A DNA stretch of 64,000 nucleotides from Promicromonospora sp. MEB111 (GTDB taxonomy: Bacteria > Actinomycetota > Actinomycetes > Actinomycetales > Cellulomonadaceae), in the NCBI RefSeq assembly GCF_030209445.1, contig NZ_JARVSD010000024.1, positions 32,349 to 96,348 of the forward strand, read 5' to 3'. Under the pieces are notes generated by a model. That model saw only the letters and a list, made by a program, of their open reading frames with translations. It was not told the DNA's origin and made no database searches. A program made the translations under genes and the position numbers. Of this stretch, positions 56,718-64,000 are shown piece after piece. Each line of letters starts with the position of its first letter. Positions within the stretch are counted from its first letter, which is position 1.

Positions 56718-57467
56718 GTGACCGCCACCCCGACGCGCAGGCAGCGACTACGTGCCGAGCTGTTGCGCGACGCGCGTGCCGCCGGCCGCCGGCTCCTCGC
56801 CGAGCACGGCGTGGACGGCGTGACGATGGTCGCGGTCGCCAAGGAGGTCGGGATCGCCGGCCCGGGGATGTACCGGTACTTCGACGGGCGCCCCGGGCTG
56901 CTCGCCGCCGTCTACGACGACACGCTGGACGAGCTCATCGCCTACCTGGAGGCCGCGGTCGGGCGTCAGCCGGACGACGACCACGCCGCGCGACTCCACG
57001 CCGCGACGCACGCGCTGTTCGTGTGGTGCAGGGCCCACCGGAACGAGTTCGACCTCCTGCTCGGCGCCGACGCGCAGCACGCCGTCGGGGTCTCCGGTGC
57101 GGCCCGGCCGCACTTCGTGCACCGGCTCGGTTCCGTGTTCGTGCCGACCTTCGCCGCCCTGTGGCGGCAGGGCGCTCCCTTCCCGGCGGACGCCGACGTC
57201 GCCCCCGGCCTGGCGCCGGAGCTCGACACGTACCGGGCGGTCCTCACGCAGGACTGCCCGGGCGTGGCCGAGGAGGTCCCCGTGGGCGTGGTCCACACGA
57301 TCATGGTGTTCTGGCGCCAGGTCTACGGCCTGCTGTGCATGGTGGCGTACGACCAGCTCGACTACGCGTTCGGCAACTTCGACGCGATGTTCGACGACAT
57401 GATGCGCGGTCTCCTGGCGTCGCTGGGGCTCGAGCCCAGCCCCCGGGTGCGGCTCGTCGAGCCCTGA
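56718..57467 (+). CDS. TetR-family transcriptional regulator
   Basis: A 249-residue regulator: RQRLRAELLRDARAAGRRLLAEHGVDGVTMVAVAKEVGIAGPGMYRYFDGRPGLLAAVYDD, then a WHG-type C-terminal domain with RAHRNEFDLLLG. The GTG at 56718 follows GGAGGA. It lies after the ycnI-like gene and converges with an SDR gene. No operator or obvious partner was identified. Confidence 0.92.
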   Translation: MTATPTRRQRLRAELLRDARAAGRRLLAEHGVDGVTMVAVAKEVGIAGPGMYRYFDGRPGLLAAVYDDTLDELIAYLEAAVGRQPDDDHAARLHAATHALFVWCRAHRNEFDLLLGADAQHAVGVSGAARPHFVHRLGSVFVPTFAALWRQGAPFPADADVAPGLAPELDTYRAVLTQDCPGVAEEVPVGVVHTIMVFWRQVYGLLCMVAYDQLDYAFGNFDAMFDDMMRGLLASLGLEPSPRVRLVEP

Positions 57468-57500
57468 GCTCCTCGCCCCCGCGAGGCTCGTACGGCCGGG

Positions 57501-58349
57501 TCAGGTGAGCAGCCGCTCGGTCGCCTCCCACAGCTCGTGCTGGACGTCCGCGTCGCGGCCCGGCTCCGGGCACCGCAGCGGCCTGGCGTCCCGCACGGAG
57601 AAGTAGCCGCCCGTCCGGGTCGCGAGCTCCGGATCGGTCACCAGTCGCGTGATGATCCCGGCCCCGCGCGCGGGGTCGCCGATCCGCAGGCGGTGCAGGA
57701 CCTTCTCCAGAACCCCGGCGAACGGGAGCTCGCGCCCGAGCCCGGTGGTGTTGAACCCCGGGTCGCAGCAGTTGGCCGTGACGCCCGTGCCCGCGAGCCG
57801 GCGCGCCAGCTCCTGGCTGAACATGATGTCCATCAGCTTGGTCCGTCCGTAGCGCGCGGCCGACGCGCGCCGGCCGTACGGAGCCGTGAGGGTGAGGTCA
57901 TGGGCCGGATCGATGCCGCCGGAGTGCCGCGCCGCCTCGGACGCGACGGTGACCACGCGGGCCGGAGCGGACGCGACGAGCCTGTCGAGCAGCGTGTTCG
58001 TGAGGAGCCAGGGCGCGACGTAGTTCACCGCGGTCATCTCGTCGAGGCCGTCCACGGTGAGGCGCCGGCTGAACGCGTGCAGCCCGGCGTTGTTGACGAG
58101 GGCGTCGATCCGGTCGTAGCGGGCTTCGACGGCCCGGCCCAGCCGGCGCACCTCGTCCACGGAGGAGAGGTCGGCCACGAAGACGTCGACGACGGTGGCC
58201 GGGGCGACGTGCGCGATCTCGGCGCGCAGCGCGTCCGCCCGGGCGGCGCTGCGGGCGACGATCCCCAGGTCCAGGCCCTGTCGGGCGAGGTCAAGCGCGA
58301 CGAGCTGGCCGAGCCCGTGCGTCGCTCCGGTGATGACGGCTGTGGTCAT
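57501..58349 (-). CDS. Short-chain dehydrogenase/reductase
   Basis: A 282-residue SDR: TGATHGLG (residues 8-15), NNAG (DALVNNAGLHAFS), VVTVASEAARHSGG with the catalytic Ser, and YGRTKLMD. It resembles retinol-dehydrogenase/protochlorophyllide-reductase-like SDRs. ATG 58349 is divergent from a MarR regulator, with two identical palindromes between them, so MarR control is very likely. The substrate is unknown. Confidence 0.92.
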   Translation of the reverse strand: MTTAVITGATHGLGQLVALDLARQGLDLGIVARSAARADALRAEIAHVAPATVVDVFVADLSSVDEVRRLGRAVEARYDRIDALVNNAGLHAFSRRLTVDGLDEMTAVNYVAPWLLTNTLLDRLVASAPARVVTVASEAARHSGGIDPAHDLTLTAPYGRRASAARYGRTKLMDIMFSQELARRLAGTGVTANCCDPGFNTTGLGRELPFAGVLEKVLHRLRIGDPARGAGIITRLVTDPELATRTGGYFSVRDARPLRCPEPGRDADVQHELWEATERLLT

Positions 58350-58367
58350 GAGGGATCTCCCTTATCG

Positions 58368-58405
58368 TGAGGTACCTCAATGATGCACGATACTGAGGTA
58401 CCTCA
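58368..58405. promoter_or_regulatory. Two identical MarR-type operators
   Basis: TGAGGTACCTCA occurs at 58368-58379 and again at 58394-58405, a perfect 12-bp palindrome repeated 26 bp apart between the divergent SDR and MarR genes. Two dimers on similar faces of the helix would block both promoters. Confidence 0.88.
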
Positions 58406-58424
58406 CGAAATCAAGGGAGCGAGC

Positions 58425-58871
58425 ATGGGCGACAGCCCTGGCGCGGGGGAGATCGGCCTGCGCTACCTGACGACGTCGGCCCGGCTGCGGCGGACGGTCG
58501 ACGAGCACCTGGCCCGGGGCGGCGTGTCGCTGGCGCAGACGAAGATCCTCCAGGTGCTGGCCCGCAGCGGCCCGATCAGGCAGGCGCGGCTGGCCGTGGA
58601 GCTCGGGTACGCGGCTCGCTCGATCACCCAGGCCGTCGAGGCCATGGAGCGGGACGGCCTCGTCCGGCGCGCGGCGGATCCGGCGGACCTGCGCGCGAAG
58701 GTGGTGACGGTGACCGAGGAGGGCGCCCGGGCGCTCGCCGTCGGTGAGGCCGCGGGCGACGAGATCCTGCGGCAGATCTTCGGTGACCTCGGCCCGGACC
58801 GGCTGGCGGCCCTGGGCGAGGTGCTCGCCGTCCTCGACGACGCCACGGCACGGGTCGTGGAAGGGTCGTGA
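58425..58871 (+). CDS. MarR-family transcriptional regulator
   Basis: A 148-residue winged-helix regulator: GVSLAQTKILQVLARSGPIRQARLAVELGYAARSITQAVEAMERDGLVRRAADPADLRAKVVTVTEEG. ATG 58425 follows AAGGGAG; an upstream ATG-ATG pair at 58380 lies between the two operators and was rejected. It should repress itself and the divergent SDR through the paired palindromes, released by an unknown ligand. Confidence 0.93.
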   Translation: MGDSPGAGEIGLRYLTTSARLRRTVDEHLARGGVSLAQTKILQVLARSGPIRQARLAVELGYAARSITQAVEAMERDGLVRRAADPADLRAKVVTVTEEGARALAVGEAAGDEILRQIFGDLGPDRLAALGEVLAVLDDATARVVEGS

Positions 58872-58876
58872 AACGG

Positions 58877-58913
58877 CGATGACGCGAGACATCGGTGATG
58901 TCTCGCGTCATCG
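58877..58913. terminator. Perfect hairpin between MarR gene and tRNA-Ser
   Basis: A 17-bp perfect stem (58877-58893 with 58897-58913), loop 3 nt, lies between the convergent MarR and tRNA genes and can serve both. Confidence 0.85.
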
Positions 58914-58918
58914 GACTG

Positions 58919-59003
58919 CGGAGGATGGGGGATTCGAACCCCCGAGGGCGTTAACCCAACACGCTTTCCAAGCGTGCGCCATAGGCCACTAGGCGAATCC
59001 TCC
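58919..59003 (-). tRNA. tRNA-Ser(GGA)
   Basis: On the minus strand the acceptor stem GGAGGAT (59003-58997) pairs with ATCCTCC (58926-58920), and the discriminator is G. The anticodon arm CACGC/GCGTG encloses TTGGAAA, anticodon GGA. A long variable arm and the T-arm GGTTCGAATCC are present. CCA is not encoded. Confidence 0.96.
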
Positions 59004-59144
59004 TCGCGCGCCGCACAACGGCGGGCGCACGACCACGGACCGGAGTCTGGCGCGGCCTGACGAGGATACCGGACGCTGCGCTCGGACAACGAATCGGAAT
59101 CCAGGGCCGGCATCGTGAGGTCGCTGACAGCGGGTCCGGCGCGG

Positions 59145-59174
59145 TTCGGTCCGGGCGTCCGGATCGGTTAGGCT
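59145..59174 (+). promoter_or_regulatory. Promoter of the SRP RNA gene
   Basis: TTCGGT (59145-59150), an 18-nt spacer and TAGGCT (59169-59174) precede the RNA start by about 6 nt. Confidence 0.55.
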
Positions 59175-59180
59175 AGCGGC

Positions 59181-59273
59181 AGACCCCTCGTGCGGCACCA
59201 TCTCGCCGAACTCCCCCAGGGCCGGAAGGCAGCAAGGGTAAGTGAGCTCTGGTGGGTGTGCGAGGGGTCCTTT
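59181..59273 (+). ncRNA. ffs: Signal recognition particle RNA, small bacterial type (4.5S)
   Basis: The 12-bp closing stem is at 59182-59193 with 59258-59269. The SRP54-binding apex is highly conserved (GGCCGGAAGGCAGCAAGGGTAA, with the GGAA tetraloop at 59224-59227). The RNA pairs with Ffh for co-translational targeting. In many actinobacteria it lies just before dnaX; here a methionine-transporter operon intervenes. Ends are estimated from the pairing. Confidence 0.95.
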
Positions 59274-59277
59274 CGCG

Positions 59278-59655
59278 CCTGCGATCCGGCCGGTCCGCCA
59301 CGATGTGGACGGCCGATCGTCCGCATGATGGGATTTTCCCCGCGGAGATTGGCTTCGACGTCGTGCAGTGACGCACGATGTCCGTATGACCCGCACCTGG
59401 ACCTCCACCACGACGTCGCGCACCTGTCGCGACGCCATGTGTCGCGGTCGCGTGCGTGGCGGGCGAATGCGCGAGCGCTGACAGCGCCGCACGTTCCCGC
59501 GGTCCGTCCAGGACCGCCCCGCATCGTCCTGAGCTCGCCACGTTGCTGATGGCCGTGGCCCGCCGTCGTCTCACACCCTCGGCCTGCGCCTGACGCAGGC
59601 CCCCCGCATCCTGAGCACAGGCAGACCTGCGCCCGTGCGCCCGAGAGGACCACCC
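59278..59655. other. Intergenic region without recognised gene
   Basis: 378 bp between the SRP RNA and metQ. It holds a 7-bp hairpin (59582-59588 with 59594-59600) but no convincing coding frame. I could not fit a SAM-I or SAM-IV riboswitch. It must contain the metQNI promoter. Confidence 0.5.
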
Positions 59656-60543
59656 ATGTCTCGTTTCACCTCCGTCCTGACCACCGGCCTCGCCGTCACC
59701 GCCGTCCTCGCGCTGAGCGCCTGCGGCGGCGCCGACGAGGCCGCGCCCGCCACCGGCTCGGCCGACGACCCGGTCCGCATCGGCGTCGTCAACTCCGGCG
59801 ACGACTACTGGACCACGTTCACCGACCTGGCCGAGGAGGAGGGCATCAGCGTCGAGCTGGTGAACTTCAGCGACTACCAGCTGCCCAACCAGGGCCTGAC
59901 CGACGGGGACCTGGACCTGAACCAGTTCCAGCACCTGCAGTTCCTCGCCAACTACAACACCGCCACGGGGTCGGACCTCACGCCGATCGCGGCGACCGCC
60001 GTCTACCCGCTGGGTCTCTACTCGCTGAAGCACGACAGCGTCGAGGACATCCCCGACGGCGGCGAGATCGCCATCCCCAACGACGACACGAACCAGGCCC
60101 GCGCGCTGCTCGTGCTGCAGGAGGCCGGCCTGGTCGCCCTGCGTGACGGCGGCAGCGCGTTCTCCACGCCGGCCGACGTGCTGGAGGACGAGTCCAAGGT
60201 CACCGTGACCCCGGTCGACGCGGCCCAGACGGCGCTCGCGCTGCAGGACGTCGACGCCTCGATCATCAACAACGACTTCGTGGGCGACGCCGACCTGACC
60301 GCTGAGGACGCCATCTTCTCGGACGACCCGGACTCCTCCGCCGCCGAGCCGTACATCAACGTGTGGGTGGCCCGTGGTGCCGACGCCGACAACGAGGTGT
60401 TCCAGCAGCTCGTCGAGATCTACCACTCCCCGGAGGTCGAGGAGGGCGTGATCGAGGCGTCCGGCGGCACCGGCGTGATCAAGAACAACTCGGCGGCCGA
60501 GCTGCAGGAGATCCTGGCCGGCATCCAGGAGGACGCCTCCTGA
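59656..60543 (+). CDS. metQ: Methionine ABC transporter substrate-binding lipoprotein MetQ
   Basis: A 295-residue lipoprotein. The signal peptide ends in the lipobox LSAC. The NlpA/MetQ family runs are VNFSDYQLPNQGLTDGDLDLNQFQHLQFLANYN, TAVYPLGLYSLKH, IAIPNDDTNQARALLVLQEAGLV and NNDFVGDADL. It captures methionine outside the membrane for MetNI. ATG 59656 has GAGAGGA upstream. It is the first gene of metQ-metN-metI; its stop overlaps the metN ATG by one base. Confidence 0.95.
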   Translation: MSRFTSVLTTGLAVTAVLALSACGGADEAAPATGSADDPVRIGVVNSGDDYWTTFTDLAEEEGISVELVNFSDYQLPNQGLTDGDLDLNQFQHLQFLANYNTATGSDLTPIAATAVYPLGLYSLKHDSVEDIPDGGEIAIPNDDTNQARALLVLQEAGLVALRDGGSAFSTPADVLEDESKVTVTPVDAAQTALALQDVDASIINNDFVGDADLTAEDAIFSDDPDSSAAEPYINVWVARGADADNEVFQQLVEIYHSPEVEEGVIEASGGTGVIKNNSAAELQEILAGIQEDAS

Positions 60544-61595
60544 TGCCTGCGGCGACCAGCAGCATCATCCGGTTCGAGGGCGCCAGCAAGGTGTTCCCCG
60601 GCCGGGGGAAGGGCGCCGAGGTGCGCGCCGTCGACGACGTCACCCTCGACATCCGCGAGGGCGAGATCTTCGGCGTCATCGGGCAGTCGGGGGCCGGCAA
60701 GTCCACCCTGGTCCGGCTGATCAACGCGCTCGAGCGGACCACCGGCGGCGACGTGGTGGTCGACGGGCTCTCGCTCGGCTCGCTGAGCGAGGCCCGGCTC
60801 CGGCCGGTCCGGGCCGGGATCGGGATGGTCTTCCAGCAGTTCAACCTGCTGGCCTCCCGGACGGTAGCGGGGAACGTCGCCTACCCGCTGGAGGTCGCCG
60901 GCTGGCCGCGCACGAAGCGCGACGCGCGGGTCGCGGAGCTGCTGGAGTTCGTCGGCCTGGCGGACAAGGCGGATGTCTACCCGTCCACGCTGTCGGGCGG
61001 GCAGAAGCAGCGCGTCGGGATCGCCCGGGCGCTCGCCACGAACCCGCGCATCCTGCTGGCGGACGAGGCGACGTCGGCCCTGGACCCCGAGACCACGCGT
61101 GACGTGCTGGACCTGCTCCAGCGCGTCAACCGTGAGCTCGGGATCACCGTGGTCGTGATCACGCACGAGATGGACGTGGTCCGCTCGATCTGTCACCGCG
61201 TCGCGGTGATGGAGCGGGGGCGCGTCGTAGAGGTGGGCGAGGCCTACCAGGTGTTCAGCTCGCCCGCGCACGGCACCACGCGGCGGTTCGTCGCCACGGC
61301 GCTGCGCGACCGGCCCTCGCCGGAGGTGCTGGCACGGCTGCGGACACGCCACTCCGGGCACATCGTGACGGTGGGCGTGGACGAGGTGGCCGGCTCGTCG
61401 GCGGTGCTGACGCGCACGCTGCGCGAGCACGGCGTGGACGGGACCGTCGTGTTCGGCGGCATCACCGAGGTCGCGGAGCGGCCGTACGGGTCGCTGACGG
61501 TGGAGCTCGTCGGCGACGGGGGCGCGGTGGAGGCCGCCGTCGCGGCGCTGCGCGCCGTGACCTGGGTGGACGACCACGGGAGGGTGGACGCATGA
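60543..61595 (+). CDS. metN: Methionine ABC transporter ATP-binding protein MetN
   Basis: A 350-residue ATPase. Walker A GQSGAGKST is at residues 47-55, the Q-loop is VFQQFNLL, the signature LSGGQKQRVGIA, Walker B ILLADEATSALD, and the H-loop ITHEMDVV. The C-terminal NIL domain (~270-345, TVGVDEVAGSSAVLTRTLREHG) senses methionine and inhibits transport when it is abundant. ATG overlaps the metQ stop (TGATG); its own stop overlaps metI by ATGA. Confidence 0.96.
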   Translation: MPAATSSIIRFEGASKVFPGRGKGAEVRAVDDVTLDIREGEIFGVIGQSGAGKSTLVRLINALERTTGGDVVVDGLSLGSLSEARLRPVRAGIGMVFQQFNLLASRTVAGNVAYPLEVAGWPRTKRDARVAELLEFVGLADKADVYPSTLSGGQKQRVGIARALATNPRILLADEATSALDPETTRDVLDLLQRVNRELGITVVVITHEMDVVRSICHRVAVMERGRVVEVGEAYQVFSSPAHGTTRRFVATALRDRPSPEVLARLRTRHSGHIVTVGVDEVAGSSAVLTRTLREHGVDGTVVFGGITEVAERPYGSLTVELVGDGGAVEAAVAALRAVTWVDDHGRVDA

Positions 61596-62254
61596 GCGCG
61601 GACTGGGAGCGGCTGACGCCGCTGCTGTGGGAGGCCGCGGGCCAGACGGCCTACATGGTGCTGATCACCCTGCTGGTGGGTGGGTTCTTCGGGCTGGCGC
61701 TCGGGCTCGGGCTGTACCTGACCCGGCCGGGCAACCTGCTGCAGCACCGGTTCGTGTTCGCCGTGCTGAACCTGGCGGTGAACATCGTGCGGCCCATCCC
61801 GTTCATCATCTTCCTCGTGGCGCTGGGCCCGCTGACCCGGGCCGTCATCGGCTCGACGATCGGCATCGAGGCGTTCACGTTCGCGATGTGCATCATGGCG
61901 ACGTTCGTCTTCGCCCGGCTCGTGGAGCAGAACCTCGTCTCGATCGACCCCGGCGTGGTCGAGGCGGCGCGGGCCATGGGCGCGTCGCCGCTGCGGATCG
62001 TGCGCACGGTGCTGGTCCCCGAGGCGCTCGCGCCGCTGGTCCTCGGGTACACCTTCCTGTTCGTCGGTGTGCTCGACATGTCCGCGATCGGCGGCTACCT
62101 GGGCGCGGGCGGTCTGGGCGACTTCGCGATCGTCCAGGGCTACCGGCAGTACGACTGGGCGGTGACCGCCGTCGTGGTGGTGATCATCGTGCTGATCGTC
62201 CAGGCGGTGCAGTGGCTCGGGAACGGCCTGGCGCGCCGCGCGCTGCGCCGCTGA
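61592..62254 (+). CDS. metI: Methionine ABC transporter permease MetI
   Basis: A 220-residue permease with five membrane helices, the usual MetI size. The NIVRPIPFIIFLVALGPLTRAVIGSTIG segment and the coupling-helix loop EQNLVSIDPGVVEAARAMGASPLRIVRTVLVPEALAPL are characteristic. It overlaps metN by 4 nt and completes the importer. D- and L-methionine are the expected substrates. Confidence 0.96.
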   Translation: MSADWERLTPLLWEAAGQTAYMVLITLLVGGFFGLALGLGLYLTRPGNLLQHRFVFAVLNLAVNIVRPIPFIIFLVALGPLTRAVIGSTIGIEAFTFAMCIMATFVFARLVEQNLVSIDPGVVEAARAMGASPLRIVRTVLVPEALAPLVLGYTFLFVGVLDMSAIGGYLGAGGLGDFAIVQGYRQYDWAVTAVVVVIIVLIVQAVQWLGNGLARRALRR

Positions 62255-62272
62255 CGTGGGAGAGTGTGGCCC

Positions 62273-62602
62273 ATGTCGGACCAGCAGCAAGCCCCGTACC
62301 CGGCCCAGCACCCGCCTGCACCGCGACCGGTCAGCGCCGCCTACCGGAAGTGGGCCACAGCCCTCGTCTGGATCGCGGTGATCGTGCTGGCCTTCGTGGT
62401 GGTCGCGTTCGTGGGGAGCTTCGTGCTGCTCGGCCTGGCCAACGCGAGCACCGACGCCGCCGCGTACGGGTACCTCGCGATCTTCCTCTGGTTCGCGATC
62501 GCCGCGGCCTTCCCGGTCCTCCTGGGCACCGGGATCCCCGGCCTGGTCATGCGGGCGCGCGTGCGGCGCACGCCGCAGGCCCTCGGCGGCACCGCGGTGT
62601 GA
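62273..62602 (+). CDS. Small two-TM membrane protein
   Basis: A 109-residue protein. The N-terminus is Pro/Gln-rich (MSDQQQAPYPAQHPPAPRPVS). Two hydrophobic helices cover about residues 30-57 and 64-87, and the tail is basic. ATG 62273 was preferred to GTG 62264 because GGGAGAG lies at suitable spacing. It follows metI by 18 nt and is closed by a strong terminator, so it may be the last gene of the met operon. No family was recognised. Confidence 0.65.
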   Translation: MSDQQQAPYPAQHPPAPRPVSAAYRKWATALVWIAVIVLAFVVVAFVGSFVLLGLANASTDAAAYGYLAIFLWFAIAAAFPVLLGTGIPGLVMRARVRRTPQALGGTAV

Positions 62603-62603
62603 C

Positions 62604-62645
62604 CTGACGACGTGGCCGTCCGCCTGTGGACGGCCACGTCGTCAG
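62604..62645 (+). terminator. Perfect hairpin terminator before dnaX
   Basis: An 18-bp perfect stem (62604-62621 with 62628-62645) closes a 6-nt loop one base after the stop of the small membrane protein. Confidence 0.88.
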
Positions 62646-62674
62646 TGTCGGTGGTGGCGTCTATCGTTGCGGGG

Positions 62675-64000
62675 GTGAGCACCGCCCTCTACCGCCGCTA
62701 CCGGCCCGAGACGTTCGCCGAGGTGATCGGCCAGGACCACGTCACGGGCCCCCTCATGCAGGCCCTGCGCAGCGGACGGGTGAACCACGCCTATCTGTTC
62801 AGCGGCCCGCGTGGCTGCGGCAAGACGACGTCGGCCCGGATCCTCGCGCGCACGCTGAACTGCGCCAAGAACACGCCGGAGTCCCCCGTCGACACCCCGT
62901 GCGGCGAGTGCCCCTCGTGCGTCGAGCTGGCGCGCGGCGGCCCCGGCTCGCTCGACGTGGTGGAGATCGACGCCGCGTCGCACAACGGTGTCGACGACGC
63001 GCGCGACCTGCGCGAGCGCGCCACGTTCGCCCCGGCCCGCGACCGGTACAAGATCTTCATCCTGGACGAGGCGCACATGGTGACGCCCCAGGGCTTCAAC
63101 GCGCTGCTCAAGATCGTCGAGGAGCCGCCGCCGCACATCAAGTTCATCTTCGCGACCACGGAGCCGGACAAGGTGATCGGCACCATCCGCTCGCGCACGC
63201 ACCACTACCCGTTCCGGCTCGTGCCGCCGGACGTGCTGTCCCCGTACCTGGAGCAGCTCTGCGGAGCCGAGGGCATCGAGGTGGGCGGGGGAGTGCTGCC
63301 GCTCGTCACGCGCGCGGGCGGGGGCTCGGTGCGCGACTCCCTCTCCGTGATGGACCAGCTCATCGCGGGTGCCACGGGCGGCGTCGTGGACTACGACCTC
63401 GCCGTCGGCCTGCTCGGCTTCACCCACGCCACCCTGCTGGACGACGTCGTGGACGCGCTCGCGGCGCGCGACGGCGGCTCGATCTTCCGGGTCGTGGACC
63501 AGATCATCGCGACGGGGCACGAGCCGCGCCGGTTCGTCGAGGACGTCCTGGAACGACTGCGCGACCTCATCGTCATCGGAGTCTCGGGCGACGCCGCGGA
63601 CGCCGTGCTGCGCGGCATCCCCTCCGACCAGCTCGAGCGGATGCGCACCCAGGCGGGCCGGCTCGGGGTGGCCGAGCTCTCCCGGGCGGCCGACCTCGTG
63701 AACGTGGCCCTCACCGAGATGACCGGCGCCACCTCGCCGCGCCTGCACCTGGAGCTCCTGTGCGCGCGCCTGCTCCTGCCCGGGGCCGACGACGGCGCCG
63801 CGGGCCTCGCCGCGCGGATCGACCGCCTCGAACGGGGCGGCATCGTGGCGTCGGCGCCGGCCGGCTCGGGTGGGGCGATCGCTTCCGGCGGCGCGGCCGA
63901 CGGCGGCGCGGCCGGGTCGGGCAGCCCCGTCCCGGCCCAGGACCCGGCGGCGGTCGGGCTCGCCGGCGCAGCCGCCGCGCGAGCGGTGCTCGACGCACGC
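62675..64000 (+). CDS. dnaX: DNA polymerase III subunit gamma/tau (3' truncated by window edge)
   Basis: 442 codons run to the window end without a stop. MSTALYRRYRPETFAEVIGQDHV opens the clamp-loader ATPase. Walker A GPRGCGKTT is at residues 44-52, a four-Cys zinc module follows (LNCAKN...CGECPSC), Walker B is IFILDEAHM, and sensor 1 is FIFATTEPDKV. The Ala/Gly-rich linker has begun by residue ~390. It loads the beta clamp at the replication fork. The GTG at 62675 follows TATCGT (62662-62667) by 7 nt, so the message is leaderless. Confidence 0.98.
   Translation, partial: MSTALYRRYRPETFAEVIGQDHVTGPLMQALRSGRVNHAYLFSGPRGCGKTTSARILARTLNCAKNTPESPVDTPCGECPSCVELARGGPGSLDVVEIDAASHNGVDDARDLRERATFAPARDRYKIFILDEAHMVTPQGFNALLKIVEEPPPHIKFIFATTEPDKVIGTIRSRTHHYPFRLVPPDVLSPYLEQLCGAEGIEVGGGVLPLVTRAGGGSVRDSLSVMDQLIAGATGGVVDYDLAVGLLGFTHATLLDDVVDALAARDGGSIFRVVDQIIATGHEPRRFVEDVLERLRDLIVIGVSGDAADAVLRGIPSDQLERMRTQAGRLGVAELSRAADLVNVALTEMTGATSPRLHLELLCARLLLPGADDGAAGLAARIDRLERGGIVASAPAGSGGAIASGGAADGGAAGSGSPVPAQDPAAVGLAGAAAARAVLDAR

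Noticed and set aside
57458..57490. Hairpin between the TetR and SDR genes
   Set aside because: Only 6 bp with a loop over 20 nt; too weak to call a terminator.
59278..59655. SAM riboswitch before metQ
   Set aside because: I could not place the conserved cores or stems of SAM-I, SAM-IV or SAM-II elements; a covariance search would decide.

Overview
The window is chromosomal DNA from a very GC-rich actinobacterium. The gene content fits Micrococcales of the Promicromonosporaceae/Cellulomonadaceae type (Isoptericola, Cellulosimicrobium or Promicromonospora relatives). This placement is an inference from several features: an HspR/HAIR-controlled dnaK operon, LLM (F420-type) and Rv2466c-type redox proteins, secreted hydrolases, leaderless promoters, and an SRP RNA near dnaX. 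There is no insertion sequence, prophage or CRISPR array. Coding is dense, and about twenty genes carry a TANNNT -10 box ending 6-8 nt before the start codon.

Layout. 1-7.3 kb: 3' part of a GH3 glycosidase, an S4 RNA-binding protein, a large secreted subtilase with repeats, a small membrane protein, an M19 dipeptidase and a small hypothetical. 7.5-12.3 kb: a GNAT enzyme divergent from dnaK-grpE-dnaJ-hspR, with two HAIR operators between them. 12.3-18.6 kb: a DUF1540 metal-binding-type protein behind an AT-rich island with inverted repeats, a degenerate GGDEF protein, a giant ECF sigma factor fused to a zinc-finger/membrane/extracytoplasmic sensor, upp and tadA. 18.6-25.5 kb: a histidine-methyltransferase-like gene coupled to a 2-TM protein, a sirtuin, a transglutaminase-like protein, and a tightly coupled DUF4956-VTC-beta-helix lipoprotein operon.

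25.7-33.1 kb: tRNA-Ser(CGA), an S66 carboxypeptidase, two tandem 63-residue paralogues, a P-loop kinase-like protein, a CMD protein behind a SigR-type promoter, an SDR, an XRE regulator, and HxlR divergent from two tandem imine-reductase-like genes. 33-44.7 kb: a GT4-GT4-SGNH operon, a GT-C type membrane mannosyltransferase, an NRAMP transporter, a sensor kinase-response regulator-DUF4097 operon, an acyl-CoA dehydrogenase and a Gfo/Idh/MocA oxidoreductase. 44.7-54.1 kb: an FMN riboswitch with a RibM-like riboflavin transporter, TetR, a divergent small membrane protein/DsbA-like pair with overlapping -10 boxes, an LLM oxidoreductase, a PETase/cutinase-type polyester hydrolase, a uracil permease, and a TetR-ABC-permease efflux cassette. 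54.1-64 kb: conserved actinobacterial genes (VapB-like, LytR_C), a YcnI copper-type protein, TetR, an SDR/MarR pair, tRNA-Ser(GGA), SRP RNA, metQ-metN-metI and the 5' part of dnaX.

Most notable: the one-polypeptide sigma/anti-sigma/sensor protein, the polyester hydrolase with all key PETase-family residues, the DUF4956-VTC-lipoprotein cassette, the methyltransferase/2-TM gene pair, and the twin inverted repeats before the DUF1540 gene. All functional assignments come from reading the sequence and family knowledge; no database search was run.
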